The notes below the pieces were generated by a model. It saw only the letters and a list, made by a program, of their open reading frames with translations, was not told the origin of the DNA and did no database searches. From Candidatus Kuenenia stuttgartensis (GTDB taxonomy: Bacteria; Planctomycetota; Planctomycetia; Planctomycetales; Planctomycetaceae), in NCBI GenBank assembly GCA_945861465.1, contig CAMAVB010000047.1, positions 1 to 37,426 of the forward strand: DNA of 37,426 nt. Direction: 5' to 3'. Shown here piece by piece: positions 1 to 7,687 of this stretch. Made by a program: the position numbers and the translations under genes. Each line of letters begins with the position of its first letter. Within the stretch, counting starts at the first letter, position 1.

Positions 1-204
1 GTCCCCATCCTGCTTTACAGCGCCCTGGAAAAGAGTTTCATGGTTTGGCTCGTGCTATCGAACGCGCAGCAACCTTTCGTGAGCGGCTTCTGGATTCCCT
101 TCGTAGTCGATTCCACCGTAGTCATTTATACCATTGGCTACTTCCTGGCTTGTGGATTTCGCAATCAGAGTTCGGAGACGGTGGGGCCACATCCACTGAG
201 TTAG
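1..204 (+). CDS. C-terminal fragment of an unidentified integral membrane protein (5' end outside window)
   Basis: Frame 1 is open from the first base to a TAG at 202-204 and gives 67 residues without an internal start that would make a sensible protein, so this is the tail of a gene that begins before the window. The peptide has two hydrophobic stretches, roughly residues 13-20 and 30-52 (around VVIYTIGYFLACGF), followed by a short polar tail, as expected for the end of a polytopic membrane protein. I do not recognise the family. The next gene, a YqhA-type membrane protein on the same strand, begins about 155 bases later. Confidence 0.5.
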   Translation, partial: VPILLYSALEKSFMVWLVLSNAQQPFVSGFWIPFVVDSTVVIYTIGYFLACGFRNQSSETVGPHPLS

Positions 205-358
205 GTTGTGTTAGTTCGCTTTCGGCGGTAGCCACGTGCACTTTTGTAGGAAGCCTGGAATATCCAAAAACGCTACCAGCGTGGATCAGTTGAGACCGCA
301 CGTCTTCCTTAGGATCTTTCCCTGTCATCATAAAACTCAATACGAAATGGAAGACTCC

Positions 359-835
359 ATGTTCAGAAGAATCCTGTTAGCAAGCCGTTATCTGATGGTT
401 CTCCCGATCATCGGCTCCTTGCTGCTCACGATTAGTGTTGTGATCTCAGGACTAGGCTTGGTTTTTCTCAAGGAGTGGGAGCTATTGCGAAATGGTGAGT
501 ATTCCGCGCGAACATCCAAAGAGTTGACACTTACCGTTATCGATGCAATCGACATGTTTCTTGTCGGGGCGATCAGCTACCTTATTGCCGTCGGCCTCTA
601 CATTCTTTTCCTGAGTCCGGAAGATGACCCATCGTTCAGGCGATTCAGAATCAAAAAGCTCGCCGACTTGGAGAGCAAAGTCGTAGGGCTTGTTGCGGTG
701 ACTTTGGCAGTGGGTTTTGTCGGTAAGGCTGCTGAATCGCCCGGTGCGTTGGCTTTGCTTCAGGGTGGTGCTGGAGTTGCCTTAGTGATTGGTGCCCTCT
801 GTCTGTTTCTCAAGGTTTCTGAGACGACAGAATAG
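359..835 (+). CDS. YqhA family (UPF0114) inner-membrane protein
   Basis: A protein of 158 residues, close to the usual length of about 165 for the YqhA/UPF0114 family. Four hydrophobic segments are visible: near residues 10-35 (starting LMVLPIIGSLLL), 60-85 (IDMFLVGAISYLIAVGLYIL), 105-122 and 130-150. Family-typical features are the early MVLPIIGS stretch, the IDMFLVG stretch and the FLSPEDDP loop. The function of this family is not established. I chose the ATG at 359 because a GGAAG ribosome-binding sequence lies 5 bases upstream; an in-frame ATG at 347 is also possible. The stop is followed at once by a 30-base direct repeat. Confidence 0.8.
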   Translation: MFRRILLASRYLMVLPIIGSLLLTISVVISGLGLVFLKEWELLRNGEYSARTSKELTLTVIDAIDMFLVGAISYLIAVGLYILFLSPEDDPSFRRFRIKKLADLESKVVGLVAVTLAVGFVGKAAESPGALALLQGGAGVALVIGALCLFLKVSETTE

Positions 836-902
836 GGTTCTTCTGGGAATTTAGTGGGTAGAGTAGATTTTTGGGTTCTTCTTGGAATTTAATTGGTGGA
901 GT
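835..902. repeat. Imperfect direct repeat of 30 bases
   Basis: Two copies of a unit beginning GGGTTCTTCTGGGAATTTAG lie at 835-864 and 873-902, 38 bases apart and differing at a few positions. The first copy begins on the last base of the stop codon of the YqhA-type gene. No coding sequence or terminator-like stem is visible here. Confidence 0.6.
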
Positions 903-1012
903 GTCAATTTGCTGTGAATTTGATTTTTGAAAGTCGGGCAAAAACACGGAGTTTTCAATGGTTGGTGTTGCGAGGGTTTGAAAACAACAGGGGAACCCGC
1001 CCGCCGCGCATT

Positions 1013-1180
1013 GGCCCCATCCGGCTTTACGCCGGGTGAGCCAGGGTTTGGAAACTACAGCGAAAACCAAATCGGTGCTTCGTCCCCGCCCGGCTTCATG
1101 CCGGGGGGACGGCGGTTTGAAATCTCTCGCGGCCAAGTGGTCAAACCAGGGCTCTACCGGCGTAAAGCCGGCAGGGGCCG
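1013..1180. repeat. Dispersed repeat family A: 168-bp element with three hairpins, copy 1
   Basis: The element is a chain of three short palindromes of the type CCGGCTTTACGCCGG, CCCGGCTTCATGCCGGG and CCGGCGTAAAGCCGG, separated by stretches containing GGTTTGGAAACTAC or GTTTGACCACTT. Its reverse complement matches 7065-7229 almost along the whole length, so it is a defined dispersed element and not just GC-rich spacer. A decayed further unit (GGTTTGAAAACAACAG) precedes it at about 973-990. The 402-base open frame that spans this region is made of repeat sequence and is unlikely to be a gene. Confidence 0.8.
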
Positions 1181-1202
1181 AGTTATGCGGGATCCGGCTG
1201 TA

Positions 1203-1326
1203 AGGCGAGCGGCAGAAATGAATTTACCGGTACGACGGACTTCCAGTCCGTCGCATGGTGCAACTCGACGGACTGGAAGTCCGTCGTACAAATTGCGGAT
1301 GGTAAGTTCTATCCTGCCGCTCGCCT
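1203..1326. repeat. Palindromic MITE-like element, family M1, copy 1 (124 bp)
   Basis: The ends are 13-base perfect inverted repeats, AGGCGAGCGGCAG and CTGCCGCTCGCCT. Inside are two facing copies of a palindrome with core GACGGACTGGAAGTCCGTC. The same element, shorter by one inner palindrome and in the opposite orientation, lies at 10580-10670, where it breaks an aquaporin gene. There is no coding capacity, so if it moves it needs a transposase supplied elsewhere. Confidence 0.85.
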
Positions 1327-1430
1327 AACGACTCCATCATGTCGCCGCGTTATGGGTGAACGCAATTCTCCGATCCACACATCAAAGATGTGGGTAATGA
1401 CGAGGAATCACGCCCAATGCCACAATCGTC

Positions 1431-1524
1431 TAACCGCGTGGGCAACGCCCCTCGCTTTGTATTTCAAATTTTAAATTTGAAATCTCAAATAGAACAAGCG
1501 CGGCCCGCTGGGCACGTGGTTAAA
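1431..1524. repeat. Dispersed repeat family D (AT-rich core), copy 1
   Basis: The ends are partly complementary (TAACCGCGTGGGCAACGC and GGGCACGTGGTTA) around an AT-rich core, TATTTCAAATTTTAAATTTG. Related copies in other spacers are at 22385-22470 and 33010-33077, where the core is a run of ATTTGAA heptamers. Confidence 0.75.
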
Positions 1525-1548
1525 AGCCTCGCGGTCGAAGACAAGTCC

Positions 1549-1618
1549 GGCGAGCGGAGCGGCGTGAGCCCTCCGGTACCTCGTTTTTGTACCGGCACGC
1601 TCACGCATGCCGCTCGCC
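1549..1618. repeat. Imperfect inverted repeat with GGCGAGCGG ends
   Basis: The arms GGCGAGCGG and CCGCTCGCC enclose further paired sequence (GGCGTGAGC with GCTCACGC, and CGGTAC with GTACCG). Complementary AGACAA and TTGTCT flank it outside. It could fold into a long stem about 85 bases downstream of the OprB-type porin stop (minus strand), but it has no T-run, so I call it a repeat and not a terminator. Confidence 0.6.
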
Positions 1619-1703
1619 AATTGTCTCGCACATGACCGCGCGGAGGATAGGCGACGAATTGCGAACCGTATGAGTACAGTCGCCGGACTCCCCTGCGTCG
1701 GGA

Positions 1704-3107
1704 TCAAATCCTGACGCTGGCCCGCACGCCGTAGACAAATGCATCGTCAGCGATCGCGCCGGCTCCCGGATGGATGTACTGGACGTCCGGAGTGATATTC
1801 ATCCAGGGCGTTACCTGGAAATTATAGAACGCTTCAACACCCTGTCCGTCGCGTGGGCCGAACACAGCTTGCGGAATCGGGCCGAATTGGTTGCTGGCAC
1901 CGACATAGTACCAGCCGACGCCGAACTGATCGCCACGTTTCTGTCCGACCGGGCTGTAACCGCCAATGCCGGCGCTGAGGAAGTACTGAATCGGGGTCGG
2001 ATTTCCATCGCTGATGGAGGCTCGCCCGAATAGACCGTATCCGCGCTGCGGCTTGTCCTTGAATTGGACCAGGTACTGGTCGAAGCCGTAGTAGACCGTG
2101 TAGGAATCGGGGAGAGTCGGAAAGCCGGGAACTGTTGGTTCGGGGTAGACGCCGGGAGGCGGTTCAGCGAAACTCAGATCGGTCAGGTCAACATGCTTCC
2201 ACATACCACCCACATGTTGATCACCTTTCAGGTCGAAGAAATTCGTGTTCACCTTGATTTCACCGCCGACGATGACACCTTTGGAGAACAGGTCGTCCAG
2301 GTTGTTAAAGAAATCCATCGTGCGATCCTGAGGATCATAGACGTACGCGCTCATCATGCCCCAATCTCTCGGCATGACCGCACCCGCTGTGAATGAGGTG
2401 TATGGCAGCCCCAGCAAGAATGCCGGATTGGCGACTAACGCCTGGTTCATGAATTGATCCGTGCCGTCGCCGCCCGCAAATACGTCCTGGTCAGCTCCAC
2501 CCAATACGTCCTTCTTGCCGGCAAAGACGACCAATTCTTTAGAGAGTGGCTGCGTGATTACGAAGTTGGTCAAGTAAAGATCGCCGGGATTGTTTGGCAC
2601 CGGTGGAAGTGCAGCACCAAATACGGCCGGAGCGAACGAGCCTGTGTTGAGCGAGACGTTTCCATATTGACCATACCAGTGCTCCGCACGAACGAGCAAC
2701 GACCCGAATGGCAACCCGCCGAACTTCTCCAGGTCAAAGATCAGGTCGTACTCGCCACGTCCTGTGTATTTGAATGTGTCTCCGGCACCAAGGGCCGGTA
2801 CAGGGGATGTGCGAATTCCGCCGTCGACCCCGAACGCAAAATGCGTCGATCGGCCAGCGAACGTCACTCCGGATTTCTGCATTTCCGGTCGCAGACCGAA
2901 CCAATCGCCCGTCAGAGTTGGCTGTGTCCAGAGGTCGCAAGACTCGGCGAACAACGCGGCGTGGTCGCCGATCAGTTTTGGCGTGCCTGCAGATTCACCG
3001 CAACTCTCGTCGGCACAGCCTGGTGCGTTTCCCTGCGTCAACGCAGCCTGGCAGCACAGATGTGGCACTGCGGCCAGCATCATGCATCTCACAAAAAATC
3101 GAAGCAT
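1704..3107 (-). CDS. OprB-family carbohydrate-selective porin
   Basis: The product is 467 residues with an N-terminal signal peptide (LRFFVRCMMLAAVPHLCCQA). The mature part starts with a region typical of OprB porins: LTGDWFGLRPEMQKSGV near residue 65, then alternating aromatic beta-strand segments such as EYDLIFDLEKFGGLPFGSLL and RAEHWYGQYGN, followed by FVGGEI-like and ITPDVQYIHPGAG segments near the C terminus. ITPDVQYIHPG is the usual last-strand signature. The expected role is diffusion of sugars or other small solutes across the outer membrane. I chose ATG at 3107, which has AGGAG 8 bases upstream; a GTG at 3116 is in frame but lies on that ribosome-binding sequence. The gene stands alone, with repeat-rich spacers on both sides. 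Confidence 0.88.
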   Translation of the reverse strand: MLRFFVRCMMLAAVPHLCCQAALTQGNAPGCADESCGESAGTPKLIGDHAALFAESCDLWTQPTLTGDWFGLRPEMQKSGVTFAGRSTHFAFGVDGGIRTSPVPALGAGDTFKYTGRGEYDLIFDLEKFGGLPFGSLLVRAEHWYGQYGNVSLNTGSFAPAVFGAALPPVPNNPGDLYLTNFVITQPLSKELVVFAGKKDVLGGADQDVFAGGDGTDQFMNQALVANPAFLLGLPYTSFTAGAVMPRDWGMMSAYVYDPQDRTMDFFNNLDDLFSKGVIVGGEIKVNTNFFDLKGDQHVGGMWKHVDLTDLSFAEPPPGVYPEPTVPGFPTLPDSYTVYYGFDQYLVQFKDKPQRGYGLFGRASISDGNPTPIQYFLSAGIGGYSPVGQKRGDQFGVGWYYVGASNQFGPIPQAVFGPRDGQGVEAFYNFQVTPWMNITPDVQYIHPGAGAIADDAFVYGVRASVRI

Positions 3108-3339
3108 CCTGCTCACTCCTGAAGAATTGACAGTCCGTGATAGTGAACATACCGCAGTGCAGGAGATACCTCGAATGCAATCGGCGCAGTTCTACATGGC
3201 AATTCCTTCGGCGCGATCAGCAAATCCGTTTCATCCAAACCAAAAATCCAGTTCGTGGATGGAGAACGAGGATTTCGATTGTGCATACAACCAGTACAAT
3301 CAAACCAGTCATACTTCGAGTCTTCAATTTCGGCATTTT

Positions 3340-3405
3340 CGTTTAACGGCGAGCCGCAGGCGTAGGCGAAACTTCGCACCGACGCCTGCGGCTTGCCGTT
3401 AAACG
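3340..3405. repeat. Palindromic repeat family B, copy 1
   Basis: Inverted repeat with arms CGTTTAACGGCGAGCCGCAG and its complement ending CTTGCCGTTAAACG. A near-identical copy lies at 20631-20696. At both places it is next to, or inside, a family C palindrome. Confidence 0.85.
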
Positions 3406-3424
3406 ATTAAGACGACAGTCCCCT

Positions 3425-3526
3425 TCGATTTCTTCTATCAGCCGGTACGCACTAGCGTCCGGTTTATTCAGAAGTACGGGGGAAACCGGGTGCTGGCGCA
3501 TTGCGGCTAATGCAAGTTGCGATCAA
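3425..3526. repeat. Palindromic repeat family C, copy 1
   Basis: The unit runs from TTCGATTTCTTCT through the palindromic blocks AGCCGGTACGCACTAGCGTC and CCGGGTGCTGGCGCATTGCG to GTTGCGATCAAA. It matches 18008-18113 along its full length. Shorter relatives are at 9738-9814, around 20545-20745 (split) and at 29639-29667. Confidence 0.85.
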
Positions 3527-3659
3527 ATCGAGTGCCATTGGGCATTTTCTGGTTCATCGACAAATAAAGTGCGCAAGAAAAGTTCCGGTGGTCGGAGATC
3601 GAATGAACGTCGAATCGTTCAGTGCGCTCTGGCAAACTGAATAAAGGGAGTGATGACTG

Positions 3660-3880
3660 CGTTTCGCCCCAATCGGGGCGGAGGAAATCAGCCTGGGGCA
3701 CCGCCCCAGGAATCAGACGATGCACGACCAAATGCCCTGAAGGGGCATCGAAAATTTCAATTCCGCGACCCTTTCAGGGTCCATGATTCCATCCGGATTT
3801 CCCTGGGGCGGCGTTCGACCGCATTCGCGGACTCACTTGCCCCAGGCTGGAATCCGCGAGCCCTTTGGGCTCAATCGCAG
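3660..3880. repeat. Cluster of short hairpins between two porin genes
   Basis: Several perfect short palindromes lie in a row: CGCCCCAATCGGGGCG at 3665-3680, CCTGGGGCACCGCCCCAGG at 3692-3710, ATGCCCTGAAGGGGCAT near 3732-3748, GACCCTTTCAGGGTC at 3767-3781, a wider CCTGGGGC/GCCCCAGG pair at about 3803-3845, and GAGCCCTTTGGGCTC at 3859-3873. There is no convincing open frame. The cluster lies just downstream of the OprP-type porin (minus strand) and could stabilise or end its transcript, but no U-tract marks a single terminator. Confidence 0.65.
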
Positions 3881-3974
3881 TGCAAACTTGCCATCCTCTG
3901 GACACCACCCCGTTCGCAGAAATAGAGCGGCGCACTTCATTTGTCGATGAACCCATTTTCTGCCGGATCCAATT

Positions 3975-5372
3975 TCAGAACACGACTTGCCACTGTGCTC
4001 GGACCAGCACTCCGTCGTCTCCGACCAGAACGTCGCTGCCGGGACTGTTCACAGGGCTGCCGTCGATCAAGGTCGCATCAAGGGTCAACTTGAAGTTCTG
4101 AGATTTACGAGGATAGTAGGAGAATCCCGTCGTGTAGCTCGAAGTCGATTTTTGCTTCCCTGTTGCGTACGCAAACTGTGAATTCAGTTCAAATTGCTGC
4201 GGAAGCACAAAAAATCCGCCTTCGATATAGAAACCCTGCTGAAGCCCGACTTCTGGTACAGGAAGGTTGGCCTTGAGATCGGTCACTGACCGCCAGAAGT
4301 ATTCGCCATTGGCACTCCAGCCTCGGTACTTGAATGCCGCATCGATTGCCATCAGCGTGACATCAAAAGCTTCCACCGTGGCACCGGGTGCCAATGCGCC
4401 AGGGGCGGTCAGTCGCGTCCCGTCGGTTAACCGCAAAAAATCCGCCTCCACCGACTGGCGGCCCGGCGTTCCCGCAGTCGCAGAGACCCACGACGTTCCG
4501 ATGCGGACCGCAGGATCGCGGTGGATTTCGAAGTCACTTGGCGTCGCAGCGCCATATTGACCAACCACGTCCCACCACCCCGAGCCAGCCACTGCAAAGT
4601 CATTACCCGTCTCGAACGGGGTTAAACCCTGAGTATTAAATCCCTGCCCGATCATCAGTTCGTAATGCGTGTTTTCCGTGGGATCCCCGACAAACCACAC
4701 CCCCGTCGTACGGGCCGGGCGAAAGAACTCGTTGGAAAAAGCACGATCGGCAAGTCGCGTATCGAAGGCCCCCAACAGCCAGTTGCGACCTACCGGAACC
4801 TTTCGCTGACCCGCTTGAATTTGAAAAGTATCCGAGAACTGCCATGCGGTCCAGGCATCAATGAGGGAGACGGCAGTACCGCTATCGGTGTTTCCGTCCA
4901 TCTGCATAAAGTACCTGCATTGTGGCGTCAACGCATGCCCGGAGAAGACCACGCGGGCCCGTGAAAGCTCGAGATTCTGACGGCCTTCAACGGGTCGCAC
5001 GACTTCGGCATTGTCAGTCCAGGTGTCTTCATTTCGACTGAATGAAACGTAACGGAATTGAGTGCGGAAGTTCGTCCTGAGTTCGAATGAATCATTGTTC
5101 TTCTGCACCCGCAGAAACATGCCGTTGTCGTAACCCGCATCAAATGCGTCACGAGGATTGGTGGGTGAGTAAATGCTGCCCGCAGTCGGGTTATTCCCTG
5201 AGCCATCGTCTGCTTCTGTCGCGATCTCCTCGACTGCCACGATTCCATCGTTGGGGGATTCGTAACTTTGCAAAGTACGTTCAGCGTCCTGAGCCCACAC
5301 CGTTCCGACAAAGCTGATCCAGCCGAAGACAGCGAGCAATGCACAAGCAGTTTTTGCCGATGTGATCTCCAA
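3975..5372 (-). CDS. Phosphate-selective porin O/P family outer-membrane protein
   Basis: A protein of 465 residues with a signal peptide (TACALLAVFGWISFVGTVWAQ) and a C terminus ending QWQVVF, the terminal aromatic residue expected of a BAM-assembled beta-barrel. Segments typical of the OprP/OprO family (Porin_O_P) are present: ELSRARVVFSGHALTPQCRY, then DAWTAWQFSDTFQIQAGQRK and GRNWLLGAFDTRLADRAFSN, where the GQRKVP stretch leads into the first half of the barrel. The likely role is anion or phosphate passage through the outer membrane; the substrate cannot be read from sequence. The start is TTG at 5372, with AGAGG about 8 bases upstream and no in-frame ATG near the signal peptide. It is separated from the OprB-type porin by 867 bases of repeats. 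Confidence 0.85.
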   Translation of the reverse strand: MEITSAKTACALLAVFGWISFVGTVWAQDAERTLQSYESPNDGIVAVEEIATEADDGSGNNPTAGSIYSPTNPRDAFDAGYDNGMFLRVQKNNDSFELRTNFRTQFRYVSFSRNEDTWTDNAEVVRPVEGRQNLELSRARVVFSGHALTPQCRYFMQMDGNTDSGTAVSLIDAWTAWQFSDTFQIQAGQRKVPVGRNWLLGAFDTRLADRAFSNEFFRPARTTGVWFVGDPTENTHYELMIGQGFNTQGLTPFETGNDFAVAGSGWWDVVGQYGAATPSDFEIHRDPAVRIGTSWVSATAGTPGRQSVEADFLRLTDGTRLTAPGALAPGATVEAFDVTLMAIDAAFKYRGWSANGEYFWRSVTDLKANLPVPEVGLQQGFYIEGGFFVLPQQFELNSQFAYATGKQKSTSSYTTGFSYYPRKSQNFKLTLDATLIDGSPVNSPGSDVLVGDDGVLVRAQWQVVF

Positions 5373-5532
5373 CGTCCGACCTCTGATCCGCCATTCGTGA
5401 ATGTGATTACAGAATCGTGCTCATCGGACTTTATCGGTTGTAGCAGTTGTGACGATCAGGAAAAGTGAGGCAGGATGGGAAGAATTTAACGGAACGTCAT
5501 GCCAGTATTGACAATGCGCAAACTGTAGGGCG

Positions 5533-5615
5533 TTGAAAAAGGTGTCTGGAACTTTGGAGGCATCAGAAAACTCCGCAAAAACCTGATGCCGGAGAGTTCC
5601 AGACACCTTTTTCAA
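5533..5615. repeat. Long inverted repeat with GGTGTCTGGAACT arms
   Basis: Arms of 21 bases (TTGAAAAAGGTGTCTGGAAC plus T and its complement) are perfectly paired, and pairing continues inward with GGAG/CTCC and GCATCAG/CTGATGC. It lies between the divergent starts of the porin at 5372 and the beta-barrel gene at 5861. Each arm ends in five A or T residues, so it could act as a terminator in either direction, but its position between two gene starts makes a mobile palindrome more likely. A partial echo, GGTGTCTGGTAC, is at about 32982. Confidence 0.75.
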
Positions 5616-5860
5616 ACAATCCGGGACAGTCGAACTACGAAATTACACTCTCGCTGCCGCCATCATGGACCACGCAGTTTGCCTGATCGGACTTCCAGCG
5701 GCGCACTGAGCGTCAAAATCCACATAATCGCGCTGATGTGTGCTGATTCTTCTGTCGCCCGATCGATTGTTGGGGAACGGGAATTCACCGTATCATGTTG
5801 TCGAATAGCGGGGAAACAGGTCAGGGATGGCTTCGAATTCCACAGACGGGAGATTCACGG

Positions 5861-6865
5861 ATGAGCCGACTTCGTTTCTGCACGCTTACAGCTGTTGCGG
5901 TCCTCAGTTTTGCCAAATCAGGTCAGGCGGATTCGCCCGACTGGTTGCCGGTCGAACAGGACGCTCAGATTTCAAACCAGTCTCTGCTTCCGGATGCGAC
6001 AGCGTCGGTCGCAGTTGATCGATTGCATCCGGATGACCTCTTTTCCGGTTCCCCCGAATCGCTGATTCGAGTGTCGTGTTCCGATGCAGAAGGCCAATGC
6101 TGCGATGGAACGAATGGTCTTGCCGGTTCCGGCCACACTCCCACCTGGGTGCGGTTCACACCCTACGTCTGGGCGACACAAGTGGACGGCGATATTACGG
6201 TCAATGGCCTTACGGCACCGATGAATATCAATCTGAGCGACCTGTGGCAAATGCTCAGAAACGGCGAAGTCCGCGGGGGCTTCATGGGGCACCTCGCCTT
6301 CGGACGTGACAACTGGTCTATCTTCGTCAACGGAGACATTGTCAGCATGGCTCCTGCAGTGCAAGTCCGCCGGGCGAATATCGAGACAGGTTTGACAATG
6401 ACACTCCTGGAGCTGGGAGGGGCCGTCGATCTGTTCAATGCCAATGAAAGCGACCCGGCCAACTCCCCATTTGCCATCCAGCTGCTGGGAGGTGTTCGGT
6501 ATTACGCCGTCGATACCGCCGCAGTCGTCTCGCTGCCAAATGTCAATCCCTTGCTGACGATCGATCAGGGTGCGACCTGGGTCGATCTGTTTGTCGGCAG
6601 CCAGGCAATTGCAAAGATCACTCCCAATACCGACATCTACGTGCGTGGCGATGTGGGTGGATTTGGAATCGGAACTTCTTCACTTCATGCGTGGAACATT
6701 GCCTCCGGGATTTCGACGAACTCAATCTGCGGCTCCAAGCTGTTTCTGGGATATCGTGTGTTCGATGTGGATCAGAGCCTCAACGGCGGTTCGGGATCAC
6801 CACAAGGATTTGGCGTAGATCAAGTGATTCACGGACCAGTGGTGGGACTCACGTTTCAGTTCTGA
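5861..6865 (+). CDS. Predicted outer-membrane beta-barrel protein
   Basis: The product is 334 residues. Residues 1-23 form a signal peptide (MSRLRFCTLTAVAVLSFAKS, then GQA). After a spacer of about 70 residues comes WVRFTPYVWATQVDGDITVN, a start typical of planctomycete and proteobacterial barrel proteins, followed by strands with alternating hydrophobic residues (HLAFGRDNWSIFVNGDIV; FAIQLLGGVRYYAVDT; KLFLGYRVFDVD). The C terminus GLTFQF ends in phenylalanine, the usual barrel assembly signal. The start at 5861 has GGGAG 8 bases upstream; the frame is open further up, but that part is not signal-like. Substrate or function is unknown. It is divergent from the porin at 5372. Confidence 0.78.
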   Translation: MSRLRFCTLTAVAVLSFAKSGQADSPDWLPVEQDAQISNQSLLPDATASVAVDRLHPDDLFSGSPESLIRVSCSDAEGQCCDGTNGLAGSGHTPTWVRFTPYVWATQVDGDITVNGLTAPMNINLSDLWQMLRNGEVRGGFMGHLAFGRDNWSIFVNGDIVSMAPAVQVRRANIETGLTMTLLELGGAVDLFNANESDPANSPFAIQLLGGVRYYAVDTAAVVSLPNVNPLLTIDQGATWVDLFVGSQAIAKITPNTDIYVRGDVGGFGIGTSSLHAWNIASGISTNSICGSKLFLGYRVFDVDQSLNGGSGSPQGFGVDQVIHGPVVGLTFQF

Positions 6866-6993
6866 GTGTTAGTGCAAGCAGAACTTGTCCCGATCAGGGC
6901 AATCCCGACGGAACACCAGAATCTATCCGACGCTGACTTCGAAACACGGCTGCTGCTGACTCAGGGCGAGGACTGCCGAATCCCACTGCGATC

Positions 6994-7229
6994 GGGCCCC
7001 TGCCGGCCCTGTGCCGGTAGAAGCCAGGTTTGACAACTACCACACGCCCCTCCGCGCCACTCGAGCCCCTGCCGGCTTCATGCCGGTAGAGCCCAGGTTT
7101 GACCACTTTGCCGCCCGAGTCTCCAAACCCTTGTTCCCCCGGCATGAAGCCGGGCGGGGACAAAGCACCGTGTTGGTTTCCTGTAGTTTCCAAACCCTGG
7201 CTCACCCGGCGTGAAGCCGGGGTGGGGCC
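6994..7229. repeat. Dispersed repeat family A, copy 2, with an extra partial unit
   Basis: 7065-7229 matches the reverse complement of 1013-1180 and carries the same three palindromes (CCGGCTTCATGCCGG, CCCGGCATGAAGCCGGG, CCGGCGTGAAGCCGG) in the same spacing. A further partial unit precedes it at 6994-7043 (GCCGGCCCTGTGCCGG, then CAGGTTTGACAACTAC), suggesting growth or loss of units. The spacer continues to 7600 with scattered CAGGCCGGAT-like fragments and no credible gene. The 207-codon open frame on the minus strand over this region is an effect of the repeat. Confidence 0.8.
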
Positions 7230-7600
7230 GAGCGAGGCATGGGGGCAGTTGATGACGGAACAAGAACCGGGTGAACAACGATTCGACAAGTCACTTCTCC
7301 CCCGAAATCGAGTGAGCAAGTGGCCGACAGGCCGGATGAGGGGATTGTCGAGTATGGCAACGTGAAAAAAACCCACTCGCCCTGCCGCAGGAGCTCTTGA
7401 GTTTGTAGGCCGGACCGAGCAAACCCAACGAAAGCCGGAGCGGCGTCCGCCAGTCAAATCCAGATCGACACGACAGCGTGTCACAAAGAGGAATCCGGGT
7501 TTGCGCTGTTCCGGCATCGGCGGCGGACTTGATCCGGCCTACACCGTGCGCAAATGCGGGTTATACTCGCAAGGCACAAGGCAACACACAGACTGAAACA

Positions 7601-7640
7601 AAAAAAGGCGAGGCATCTCTCATGAGACGCCTCGCCCTTT
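7601..7640 (-). terminator. Intrinsic terminator of the sulfatase gene
   Basis: On the minus strand a GC-rich stem (GGGCGAGGCGTCTC pairing with GAGATGCCTCGCC, loop around ATGA) is followed directly by a run of seven T residues. It lies 48 bases after the sulfatase stop codon, in the right orientation. Confidence 0.9.
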
Positions 7641-7687
7641 ACGTTGTTGGTCCTGACAAGCTGTCAGCCTGCAGCACACTGGTCAAG

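Noticed and set aside
927-1328. Plus-strand open frame of 133 codons over repeats
   Set aside because: It is made of family A and M1 repeat sequence, has no similarity to proteins that I know, and its counterpart in the second family A copy is not preserved as a frame.
2454-3402. Plus-strand open frames of 222 and 212 codons opposite the OprB-type gene
   Set aside because: Shadows of the porin coding strand; no signal peptide or motif.
5533-5615. Bidirectional terminator
   Set aside because: It lies between two divergent gene starts, where no transcript needs to end; a mobile palindrome fits better.
6894-7517. Minus-strand open frame of 207 codons
   Set aside because: It runs through family A repeats and spacer; the residues are Pro/Gly/Arg-rich repeat translation.
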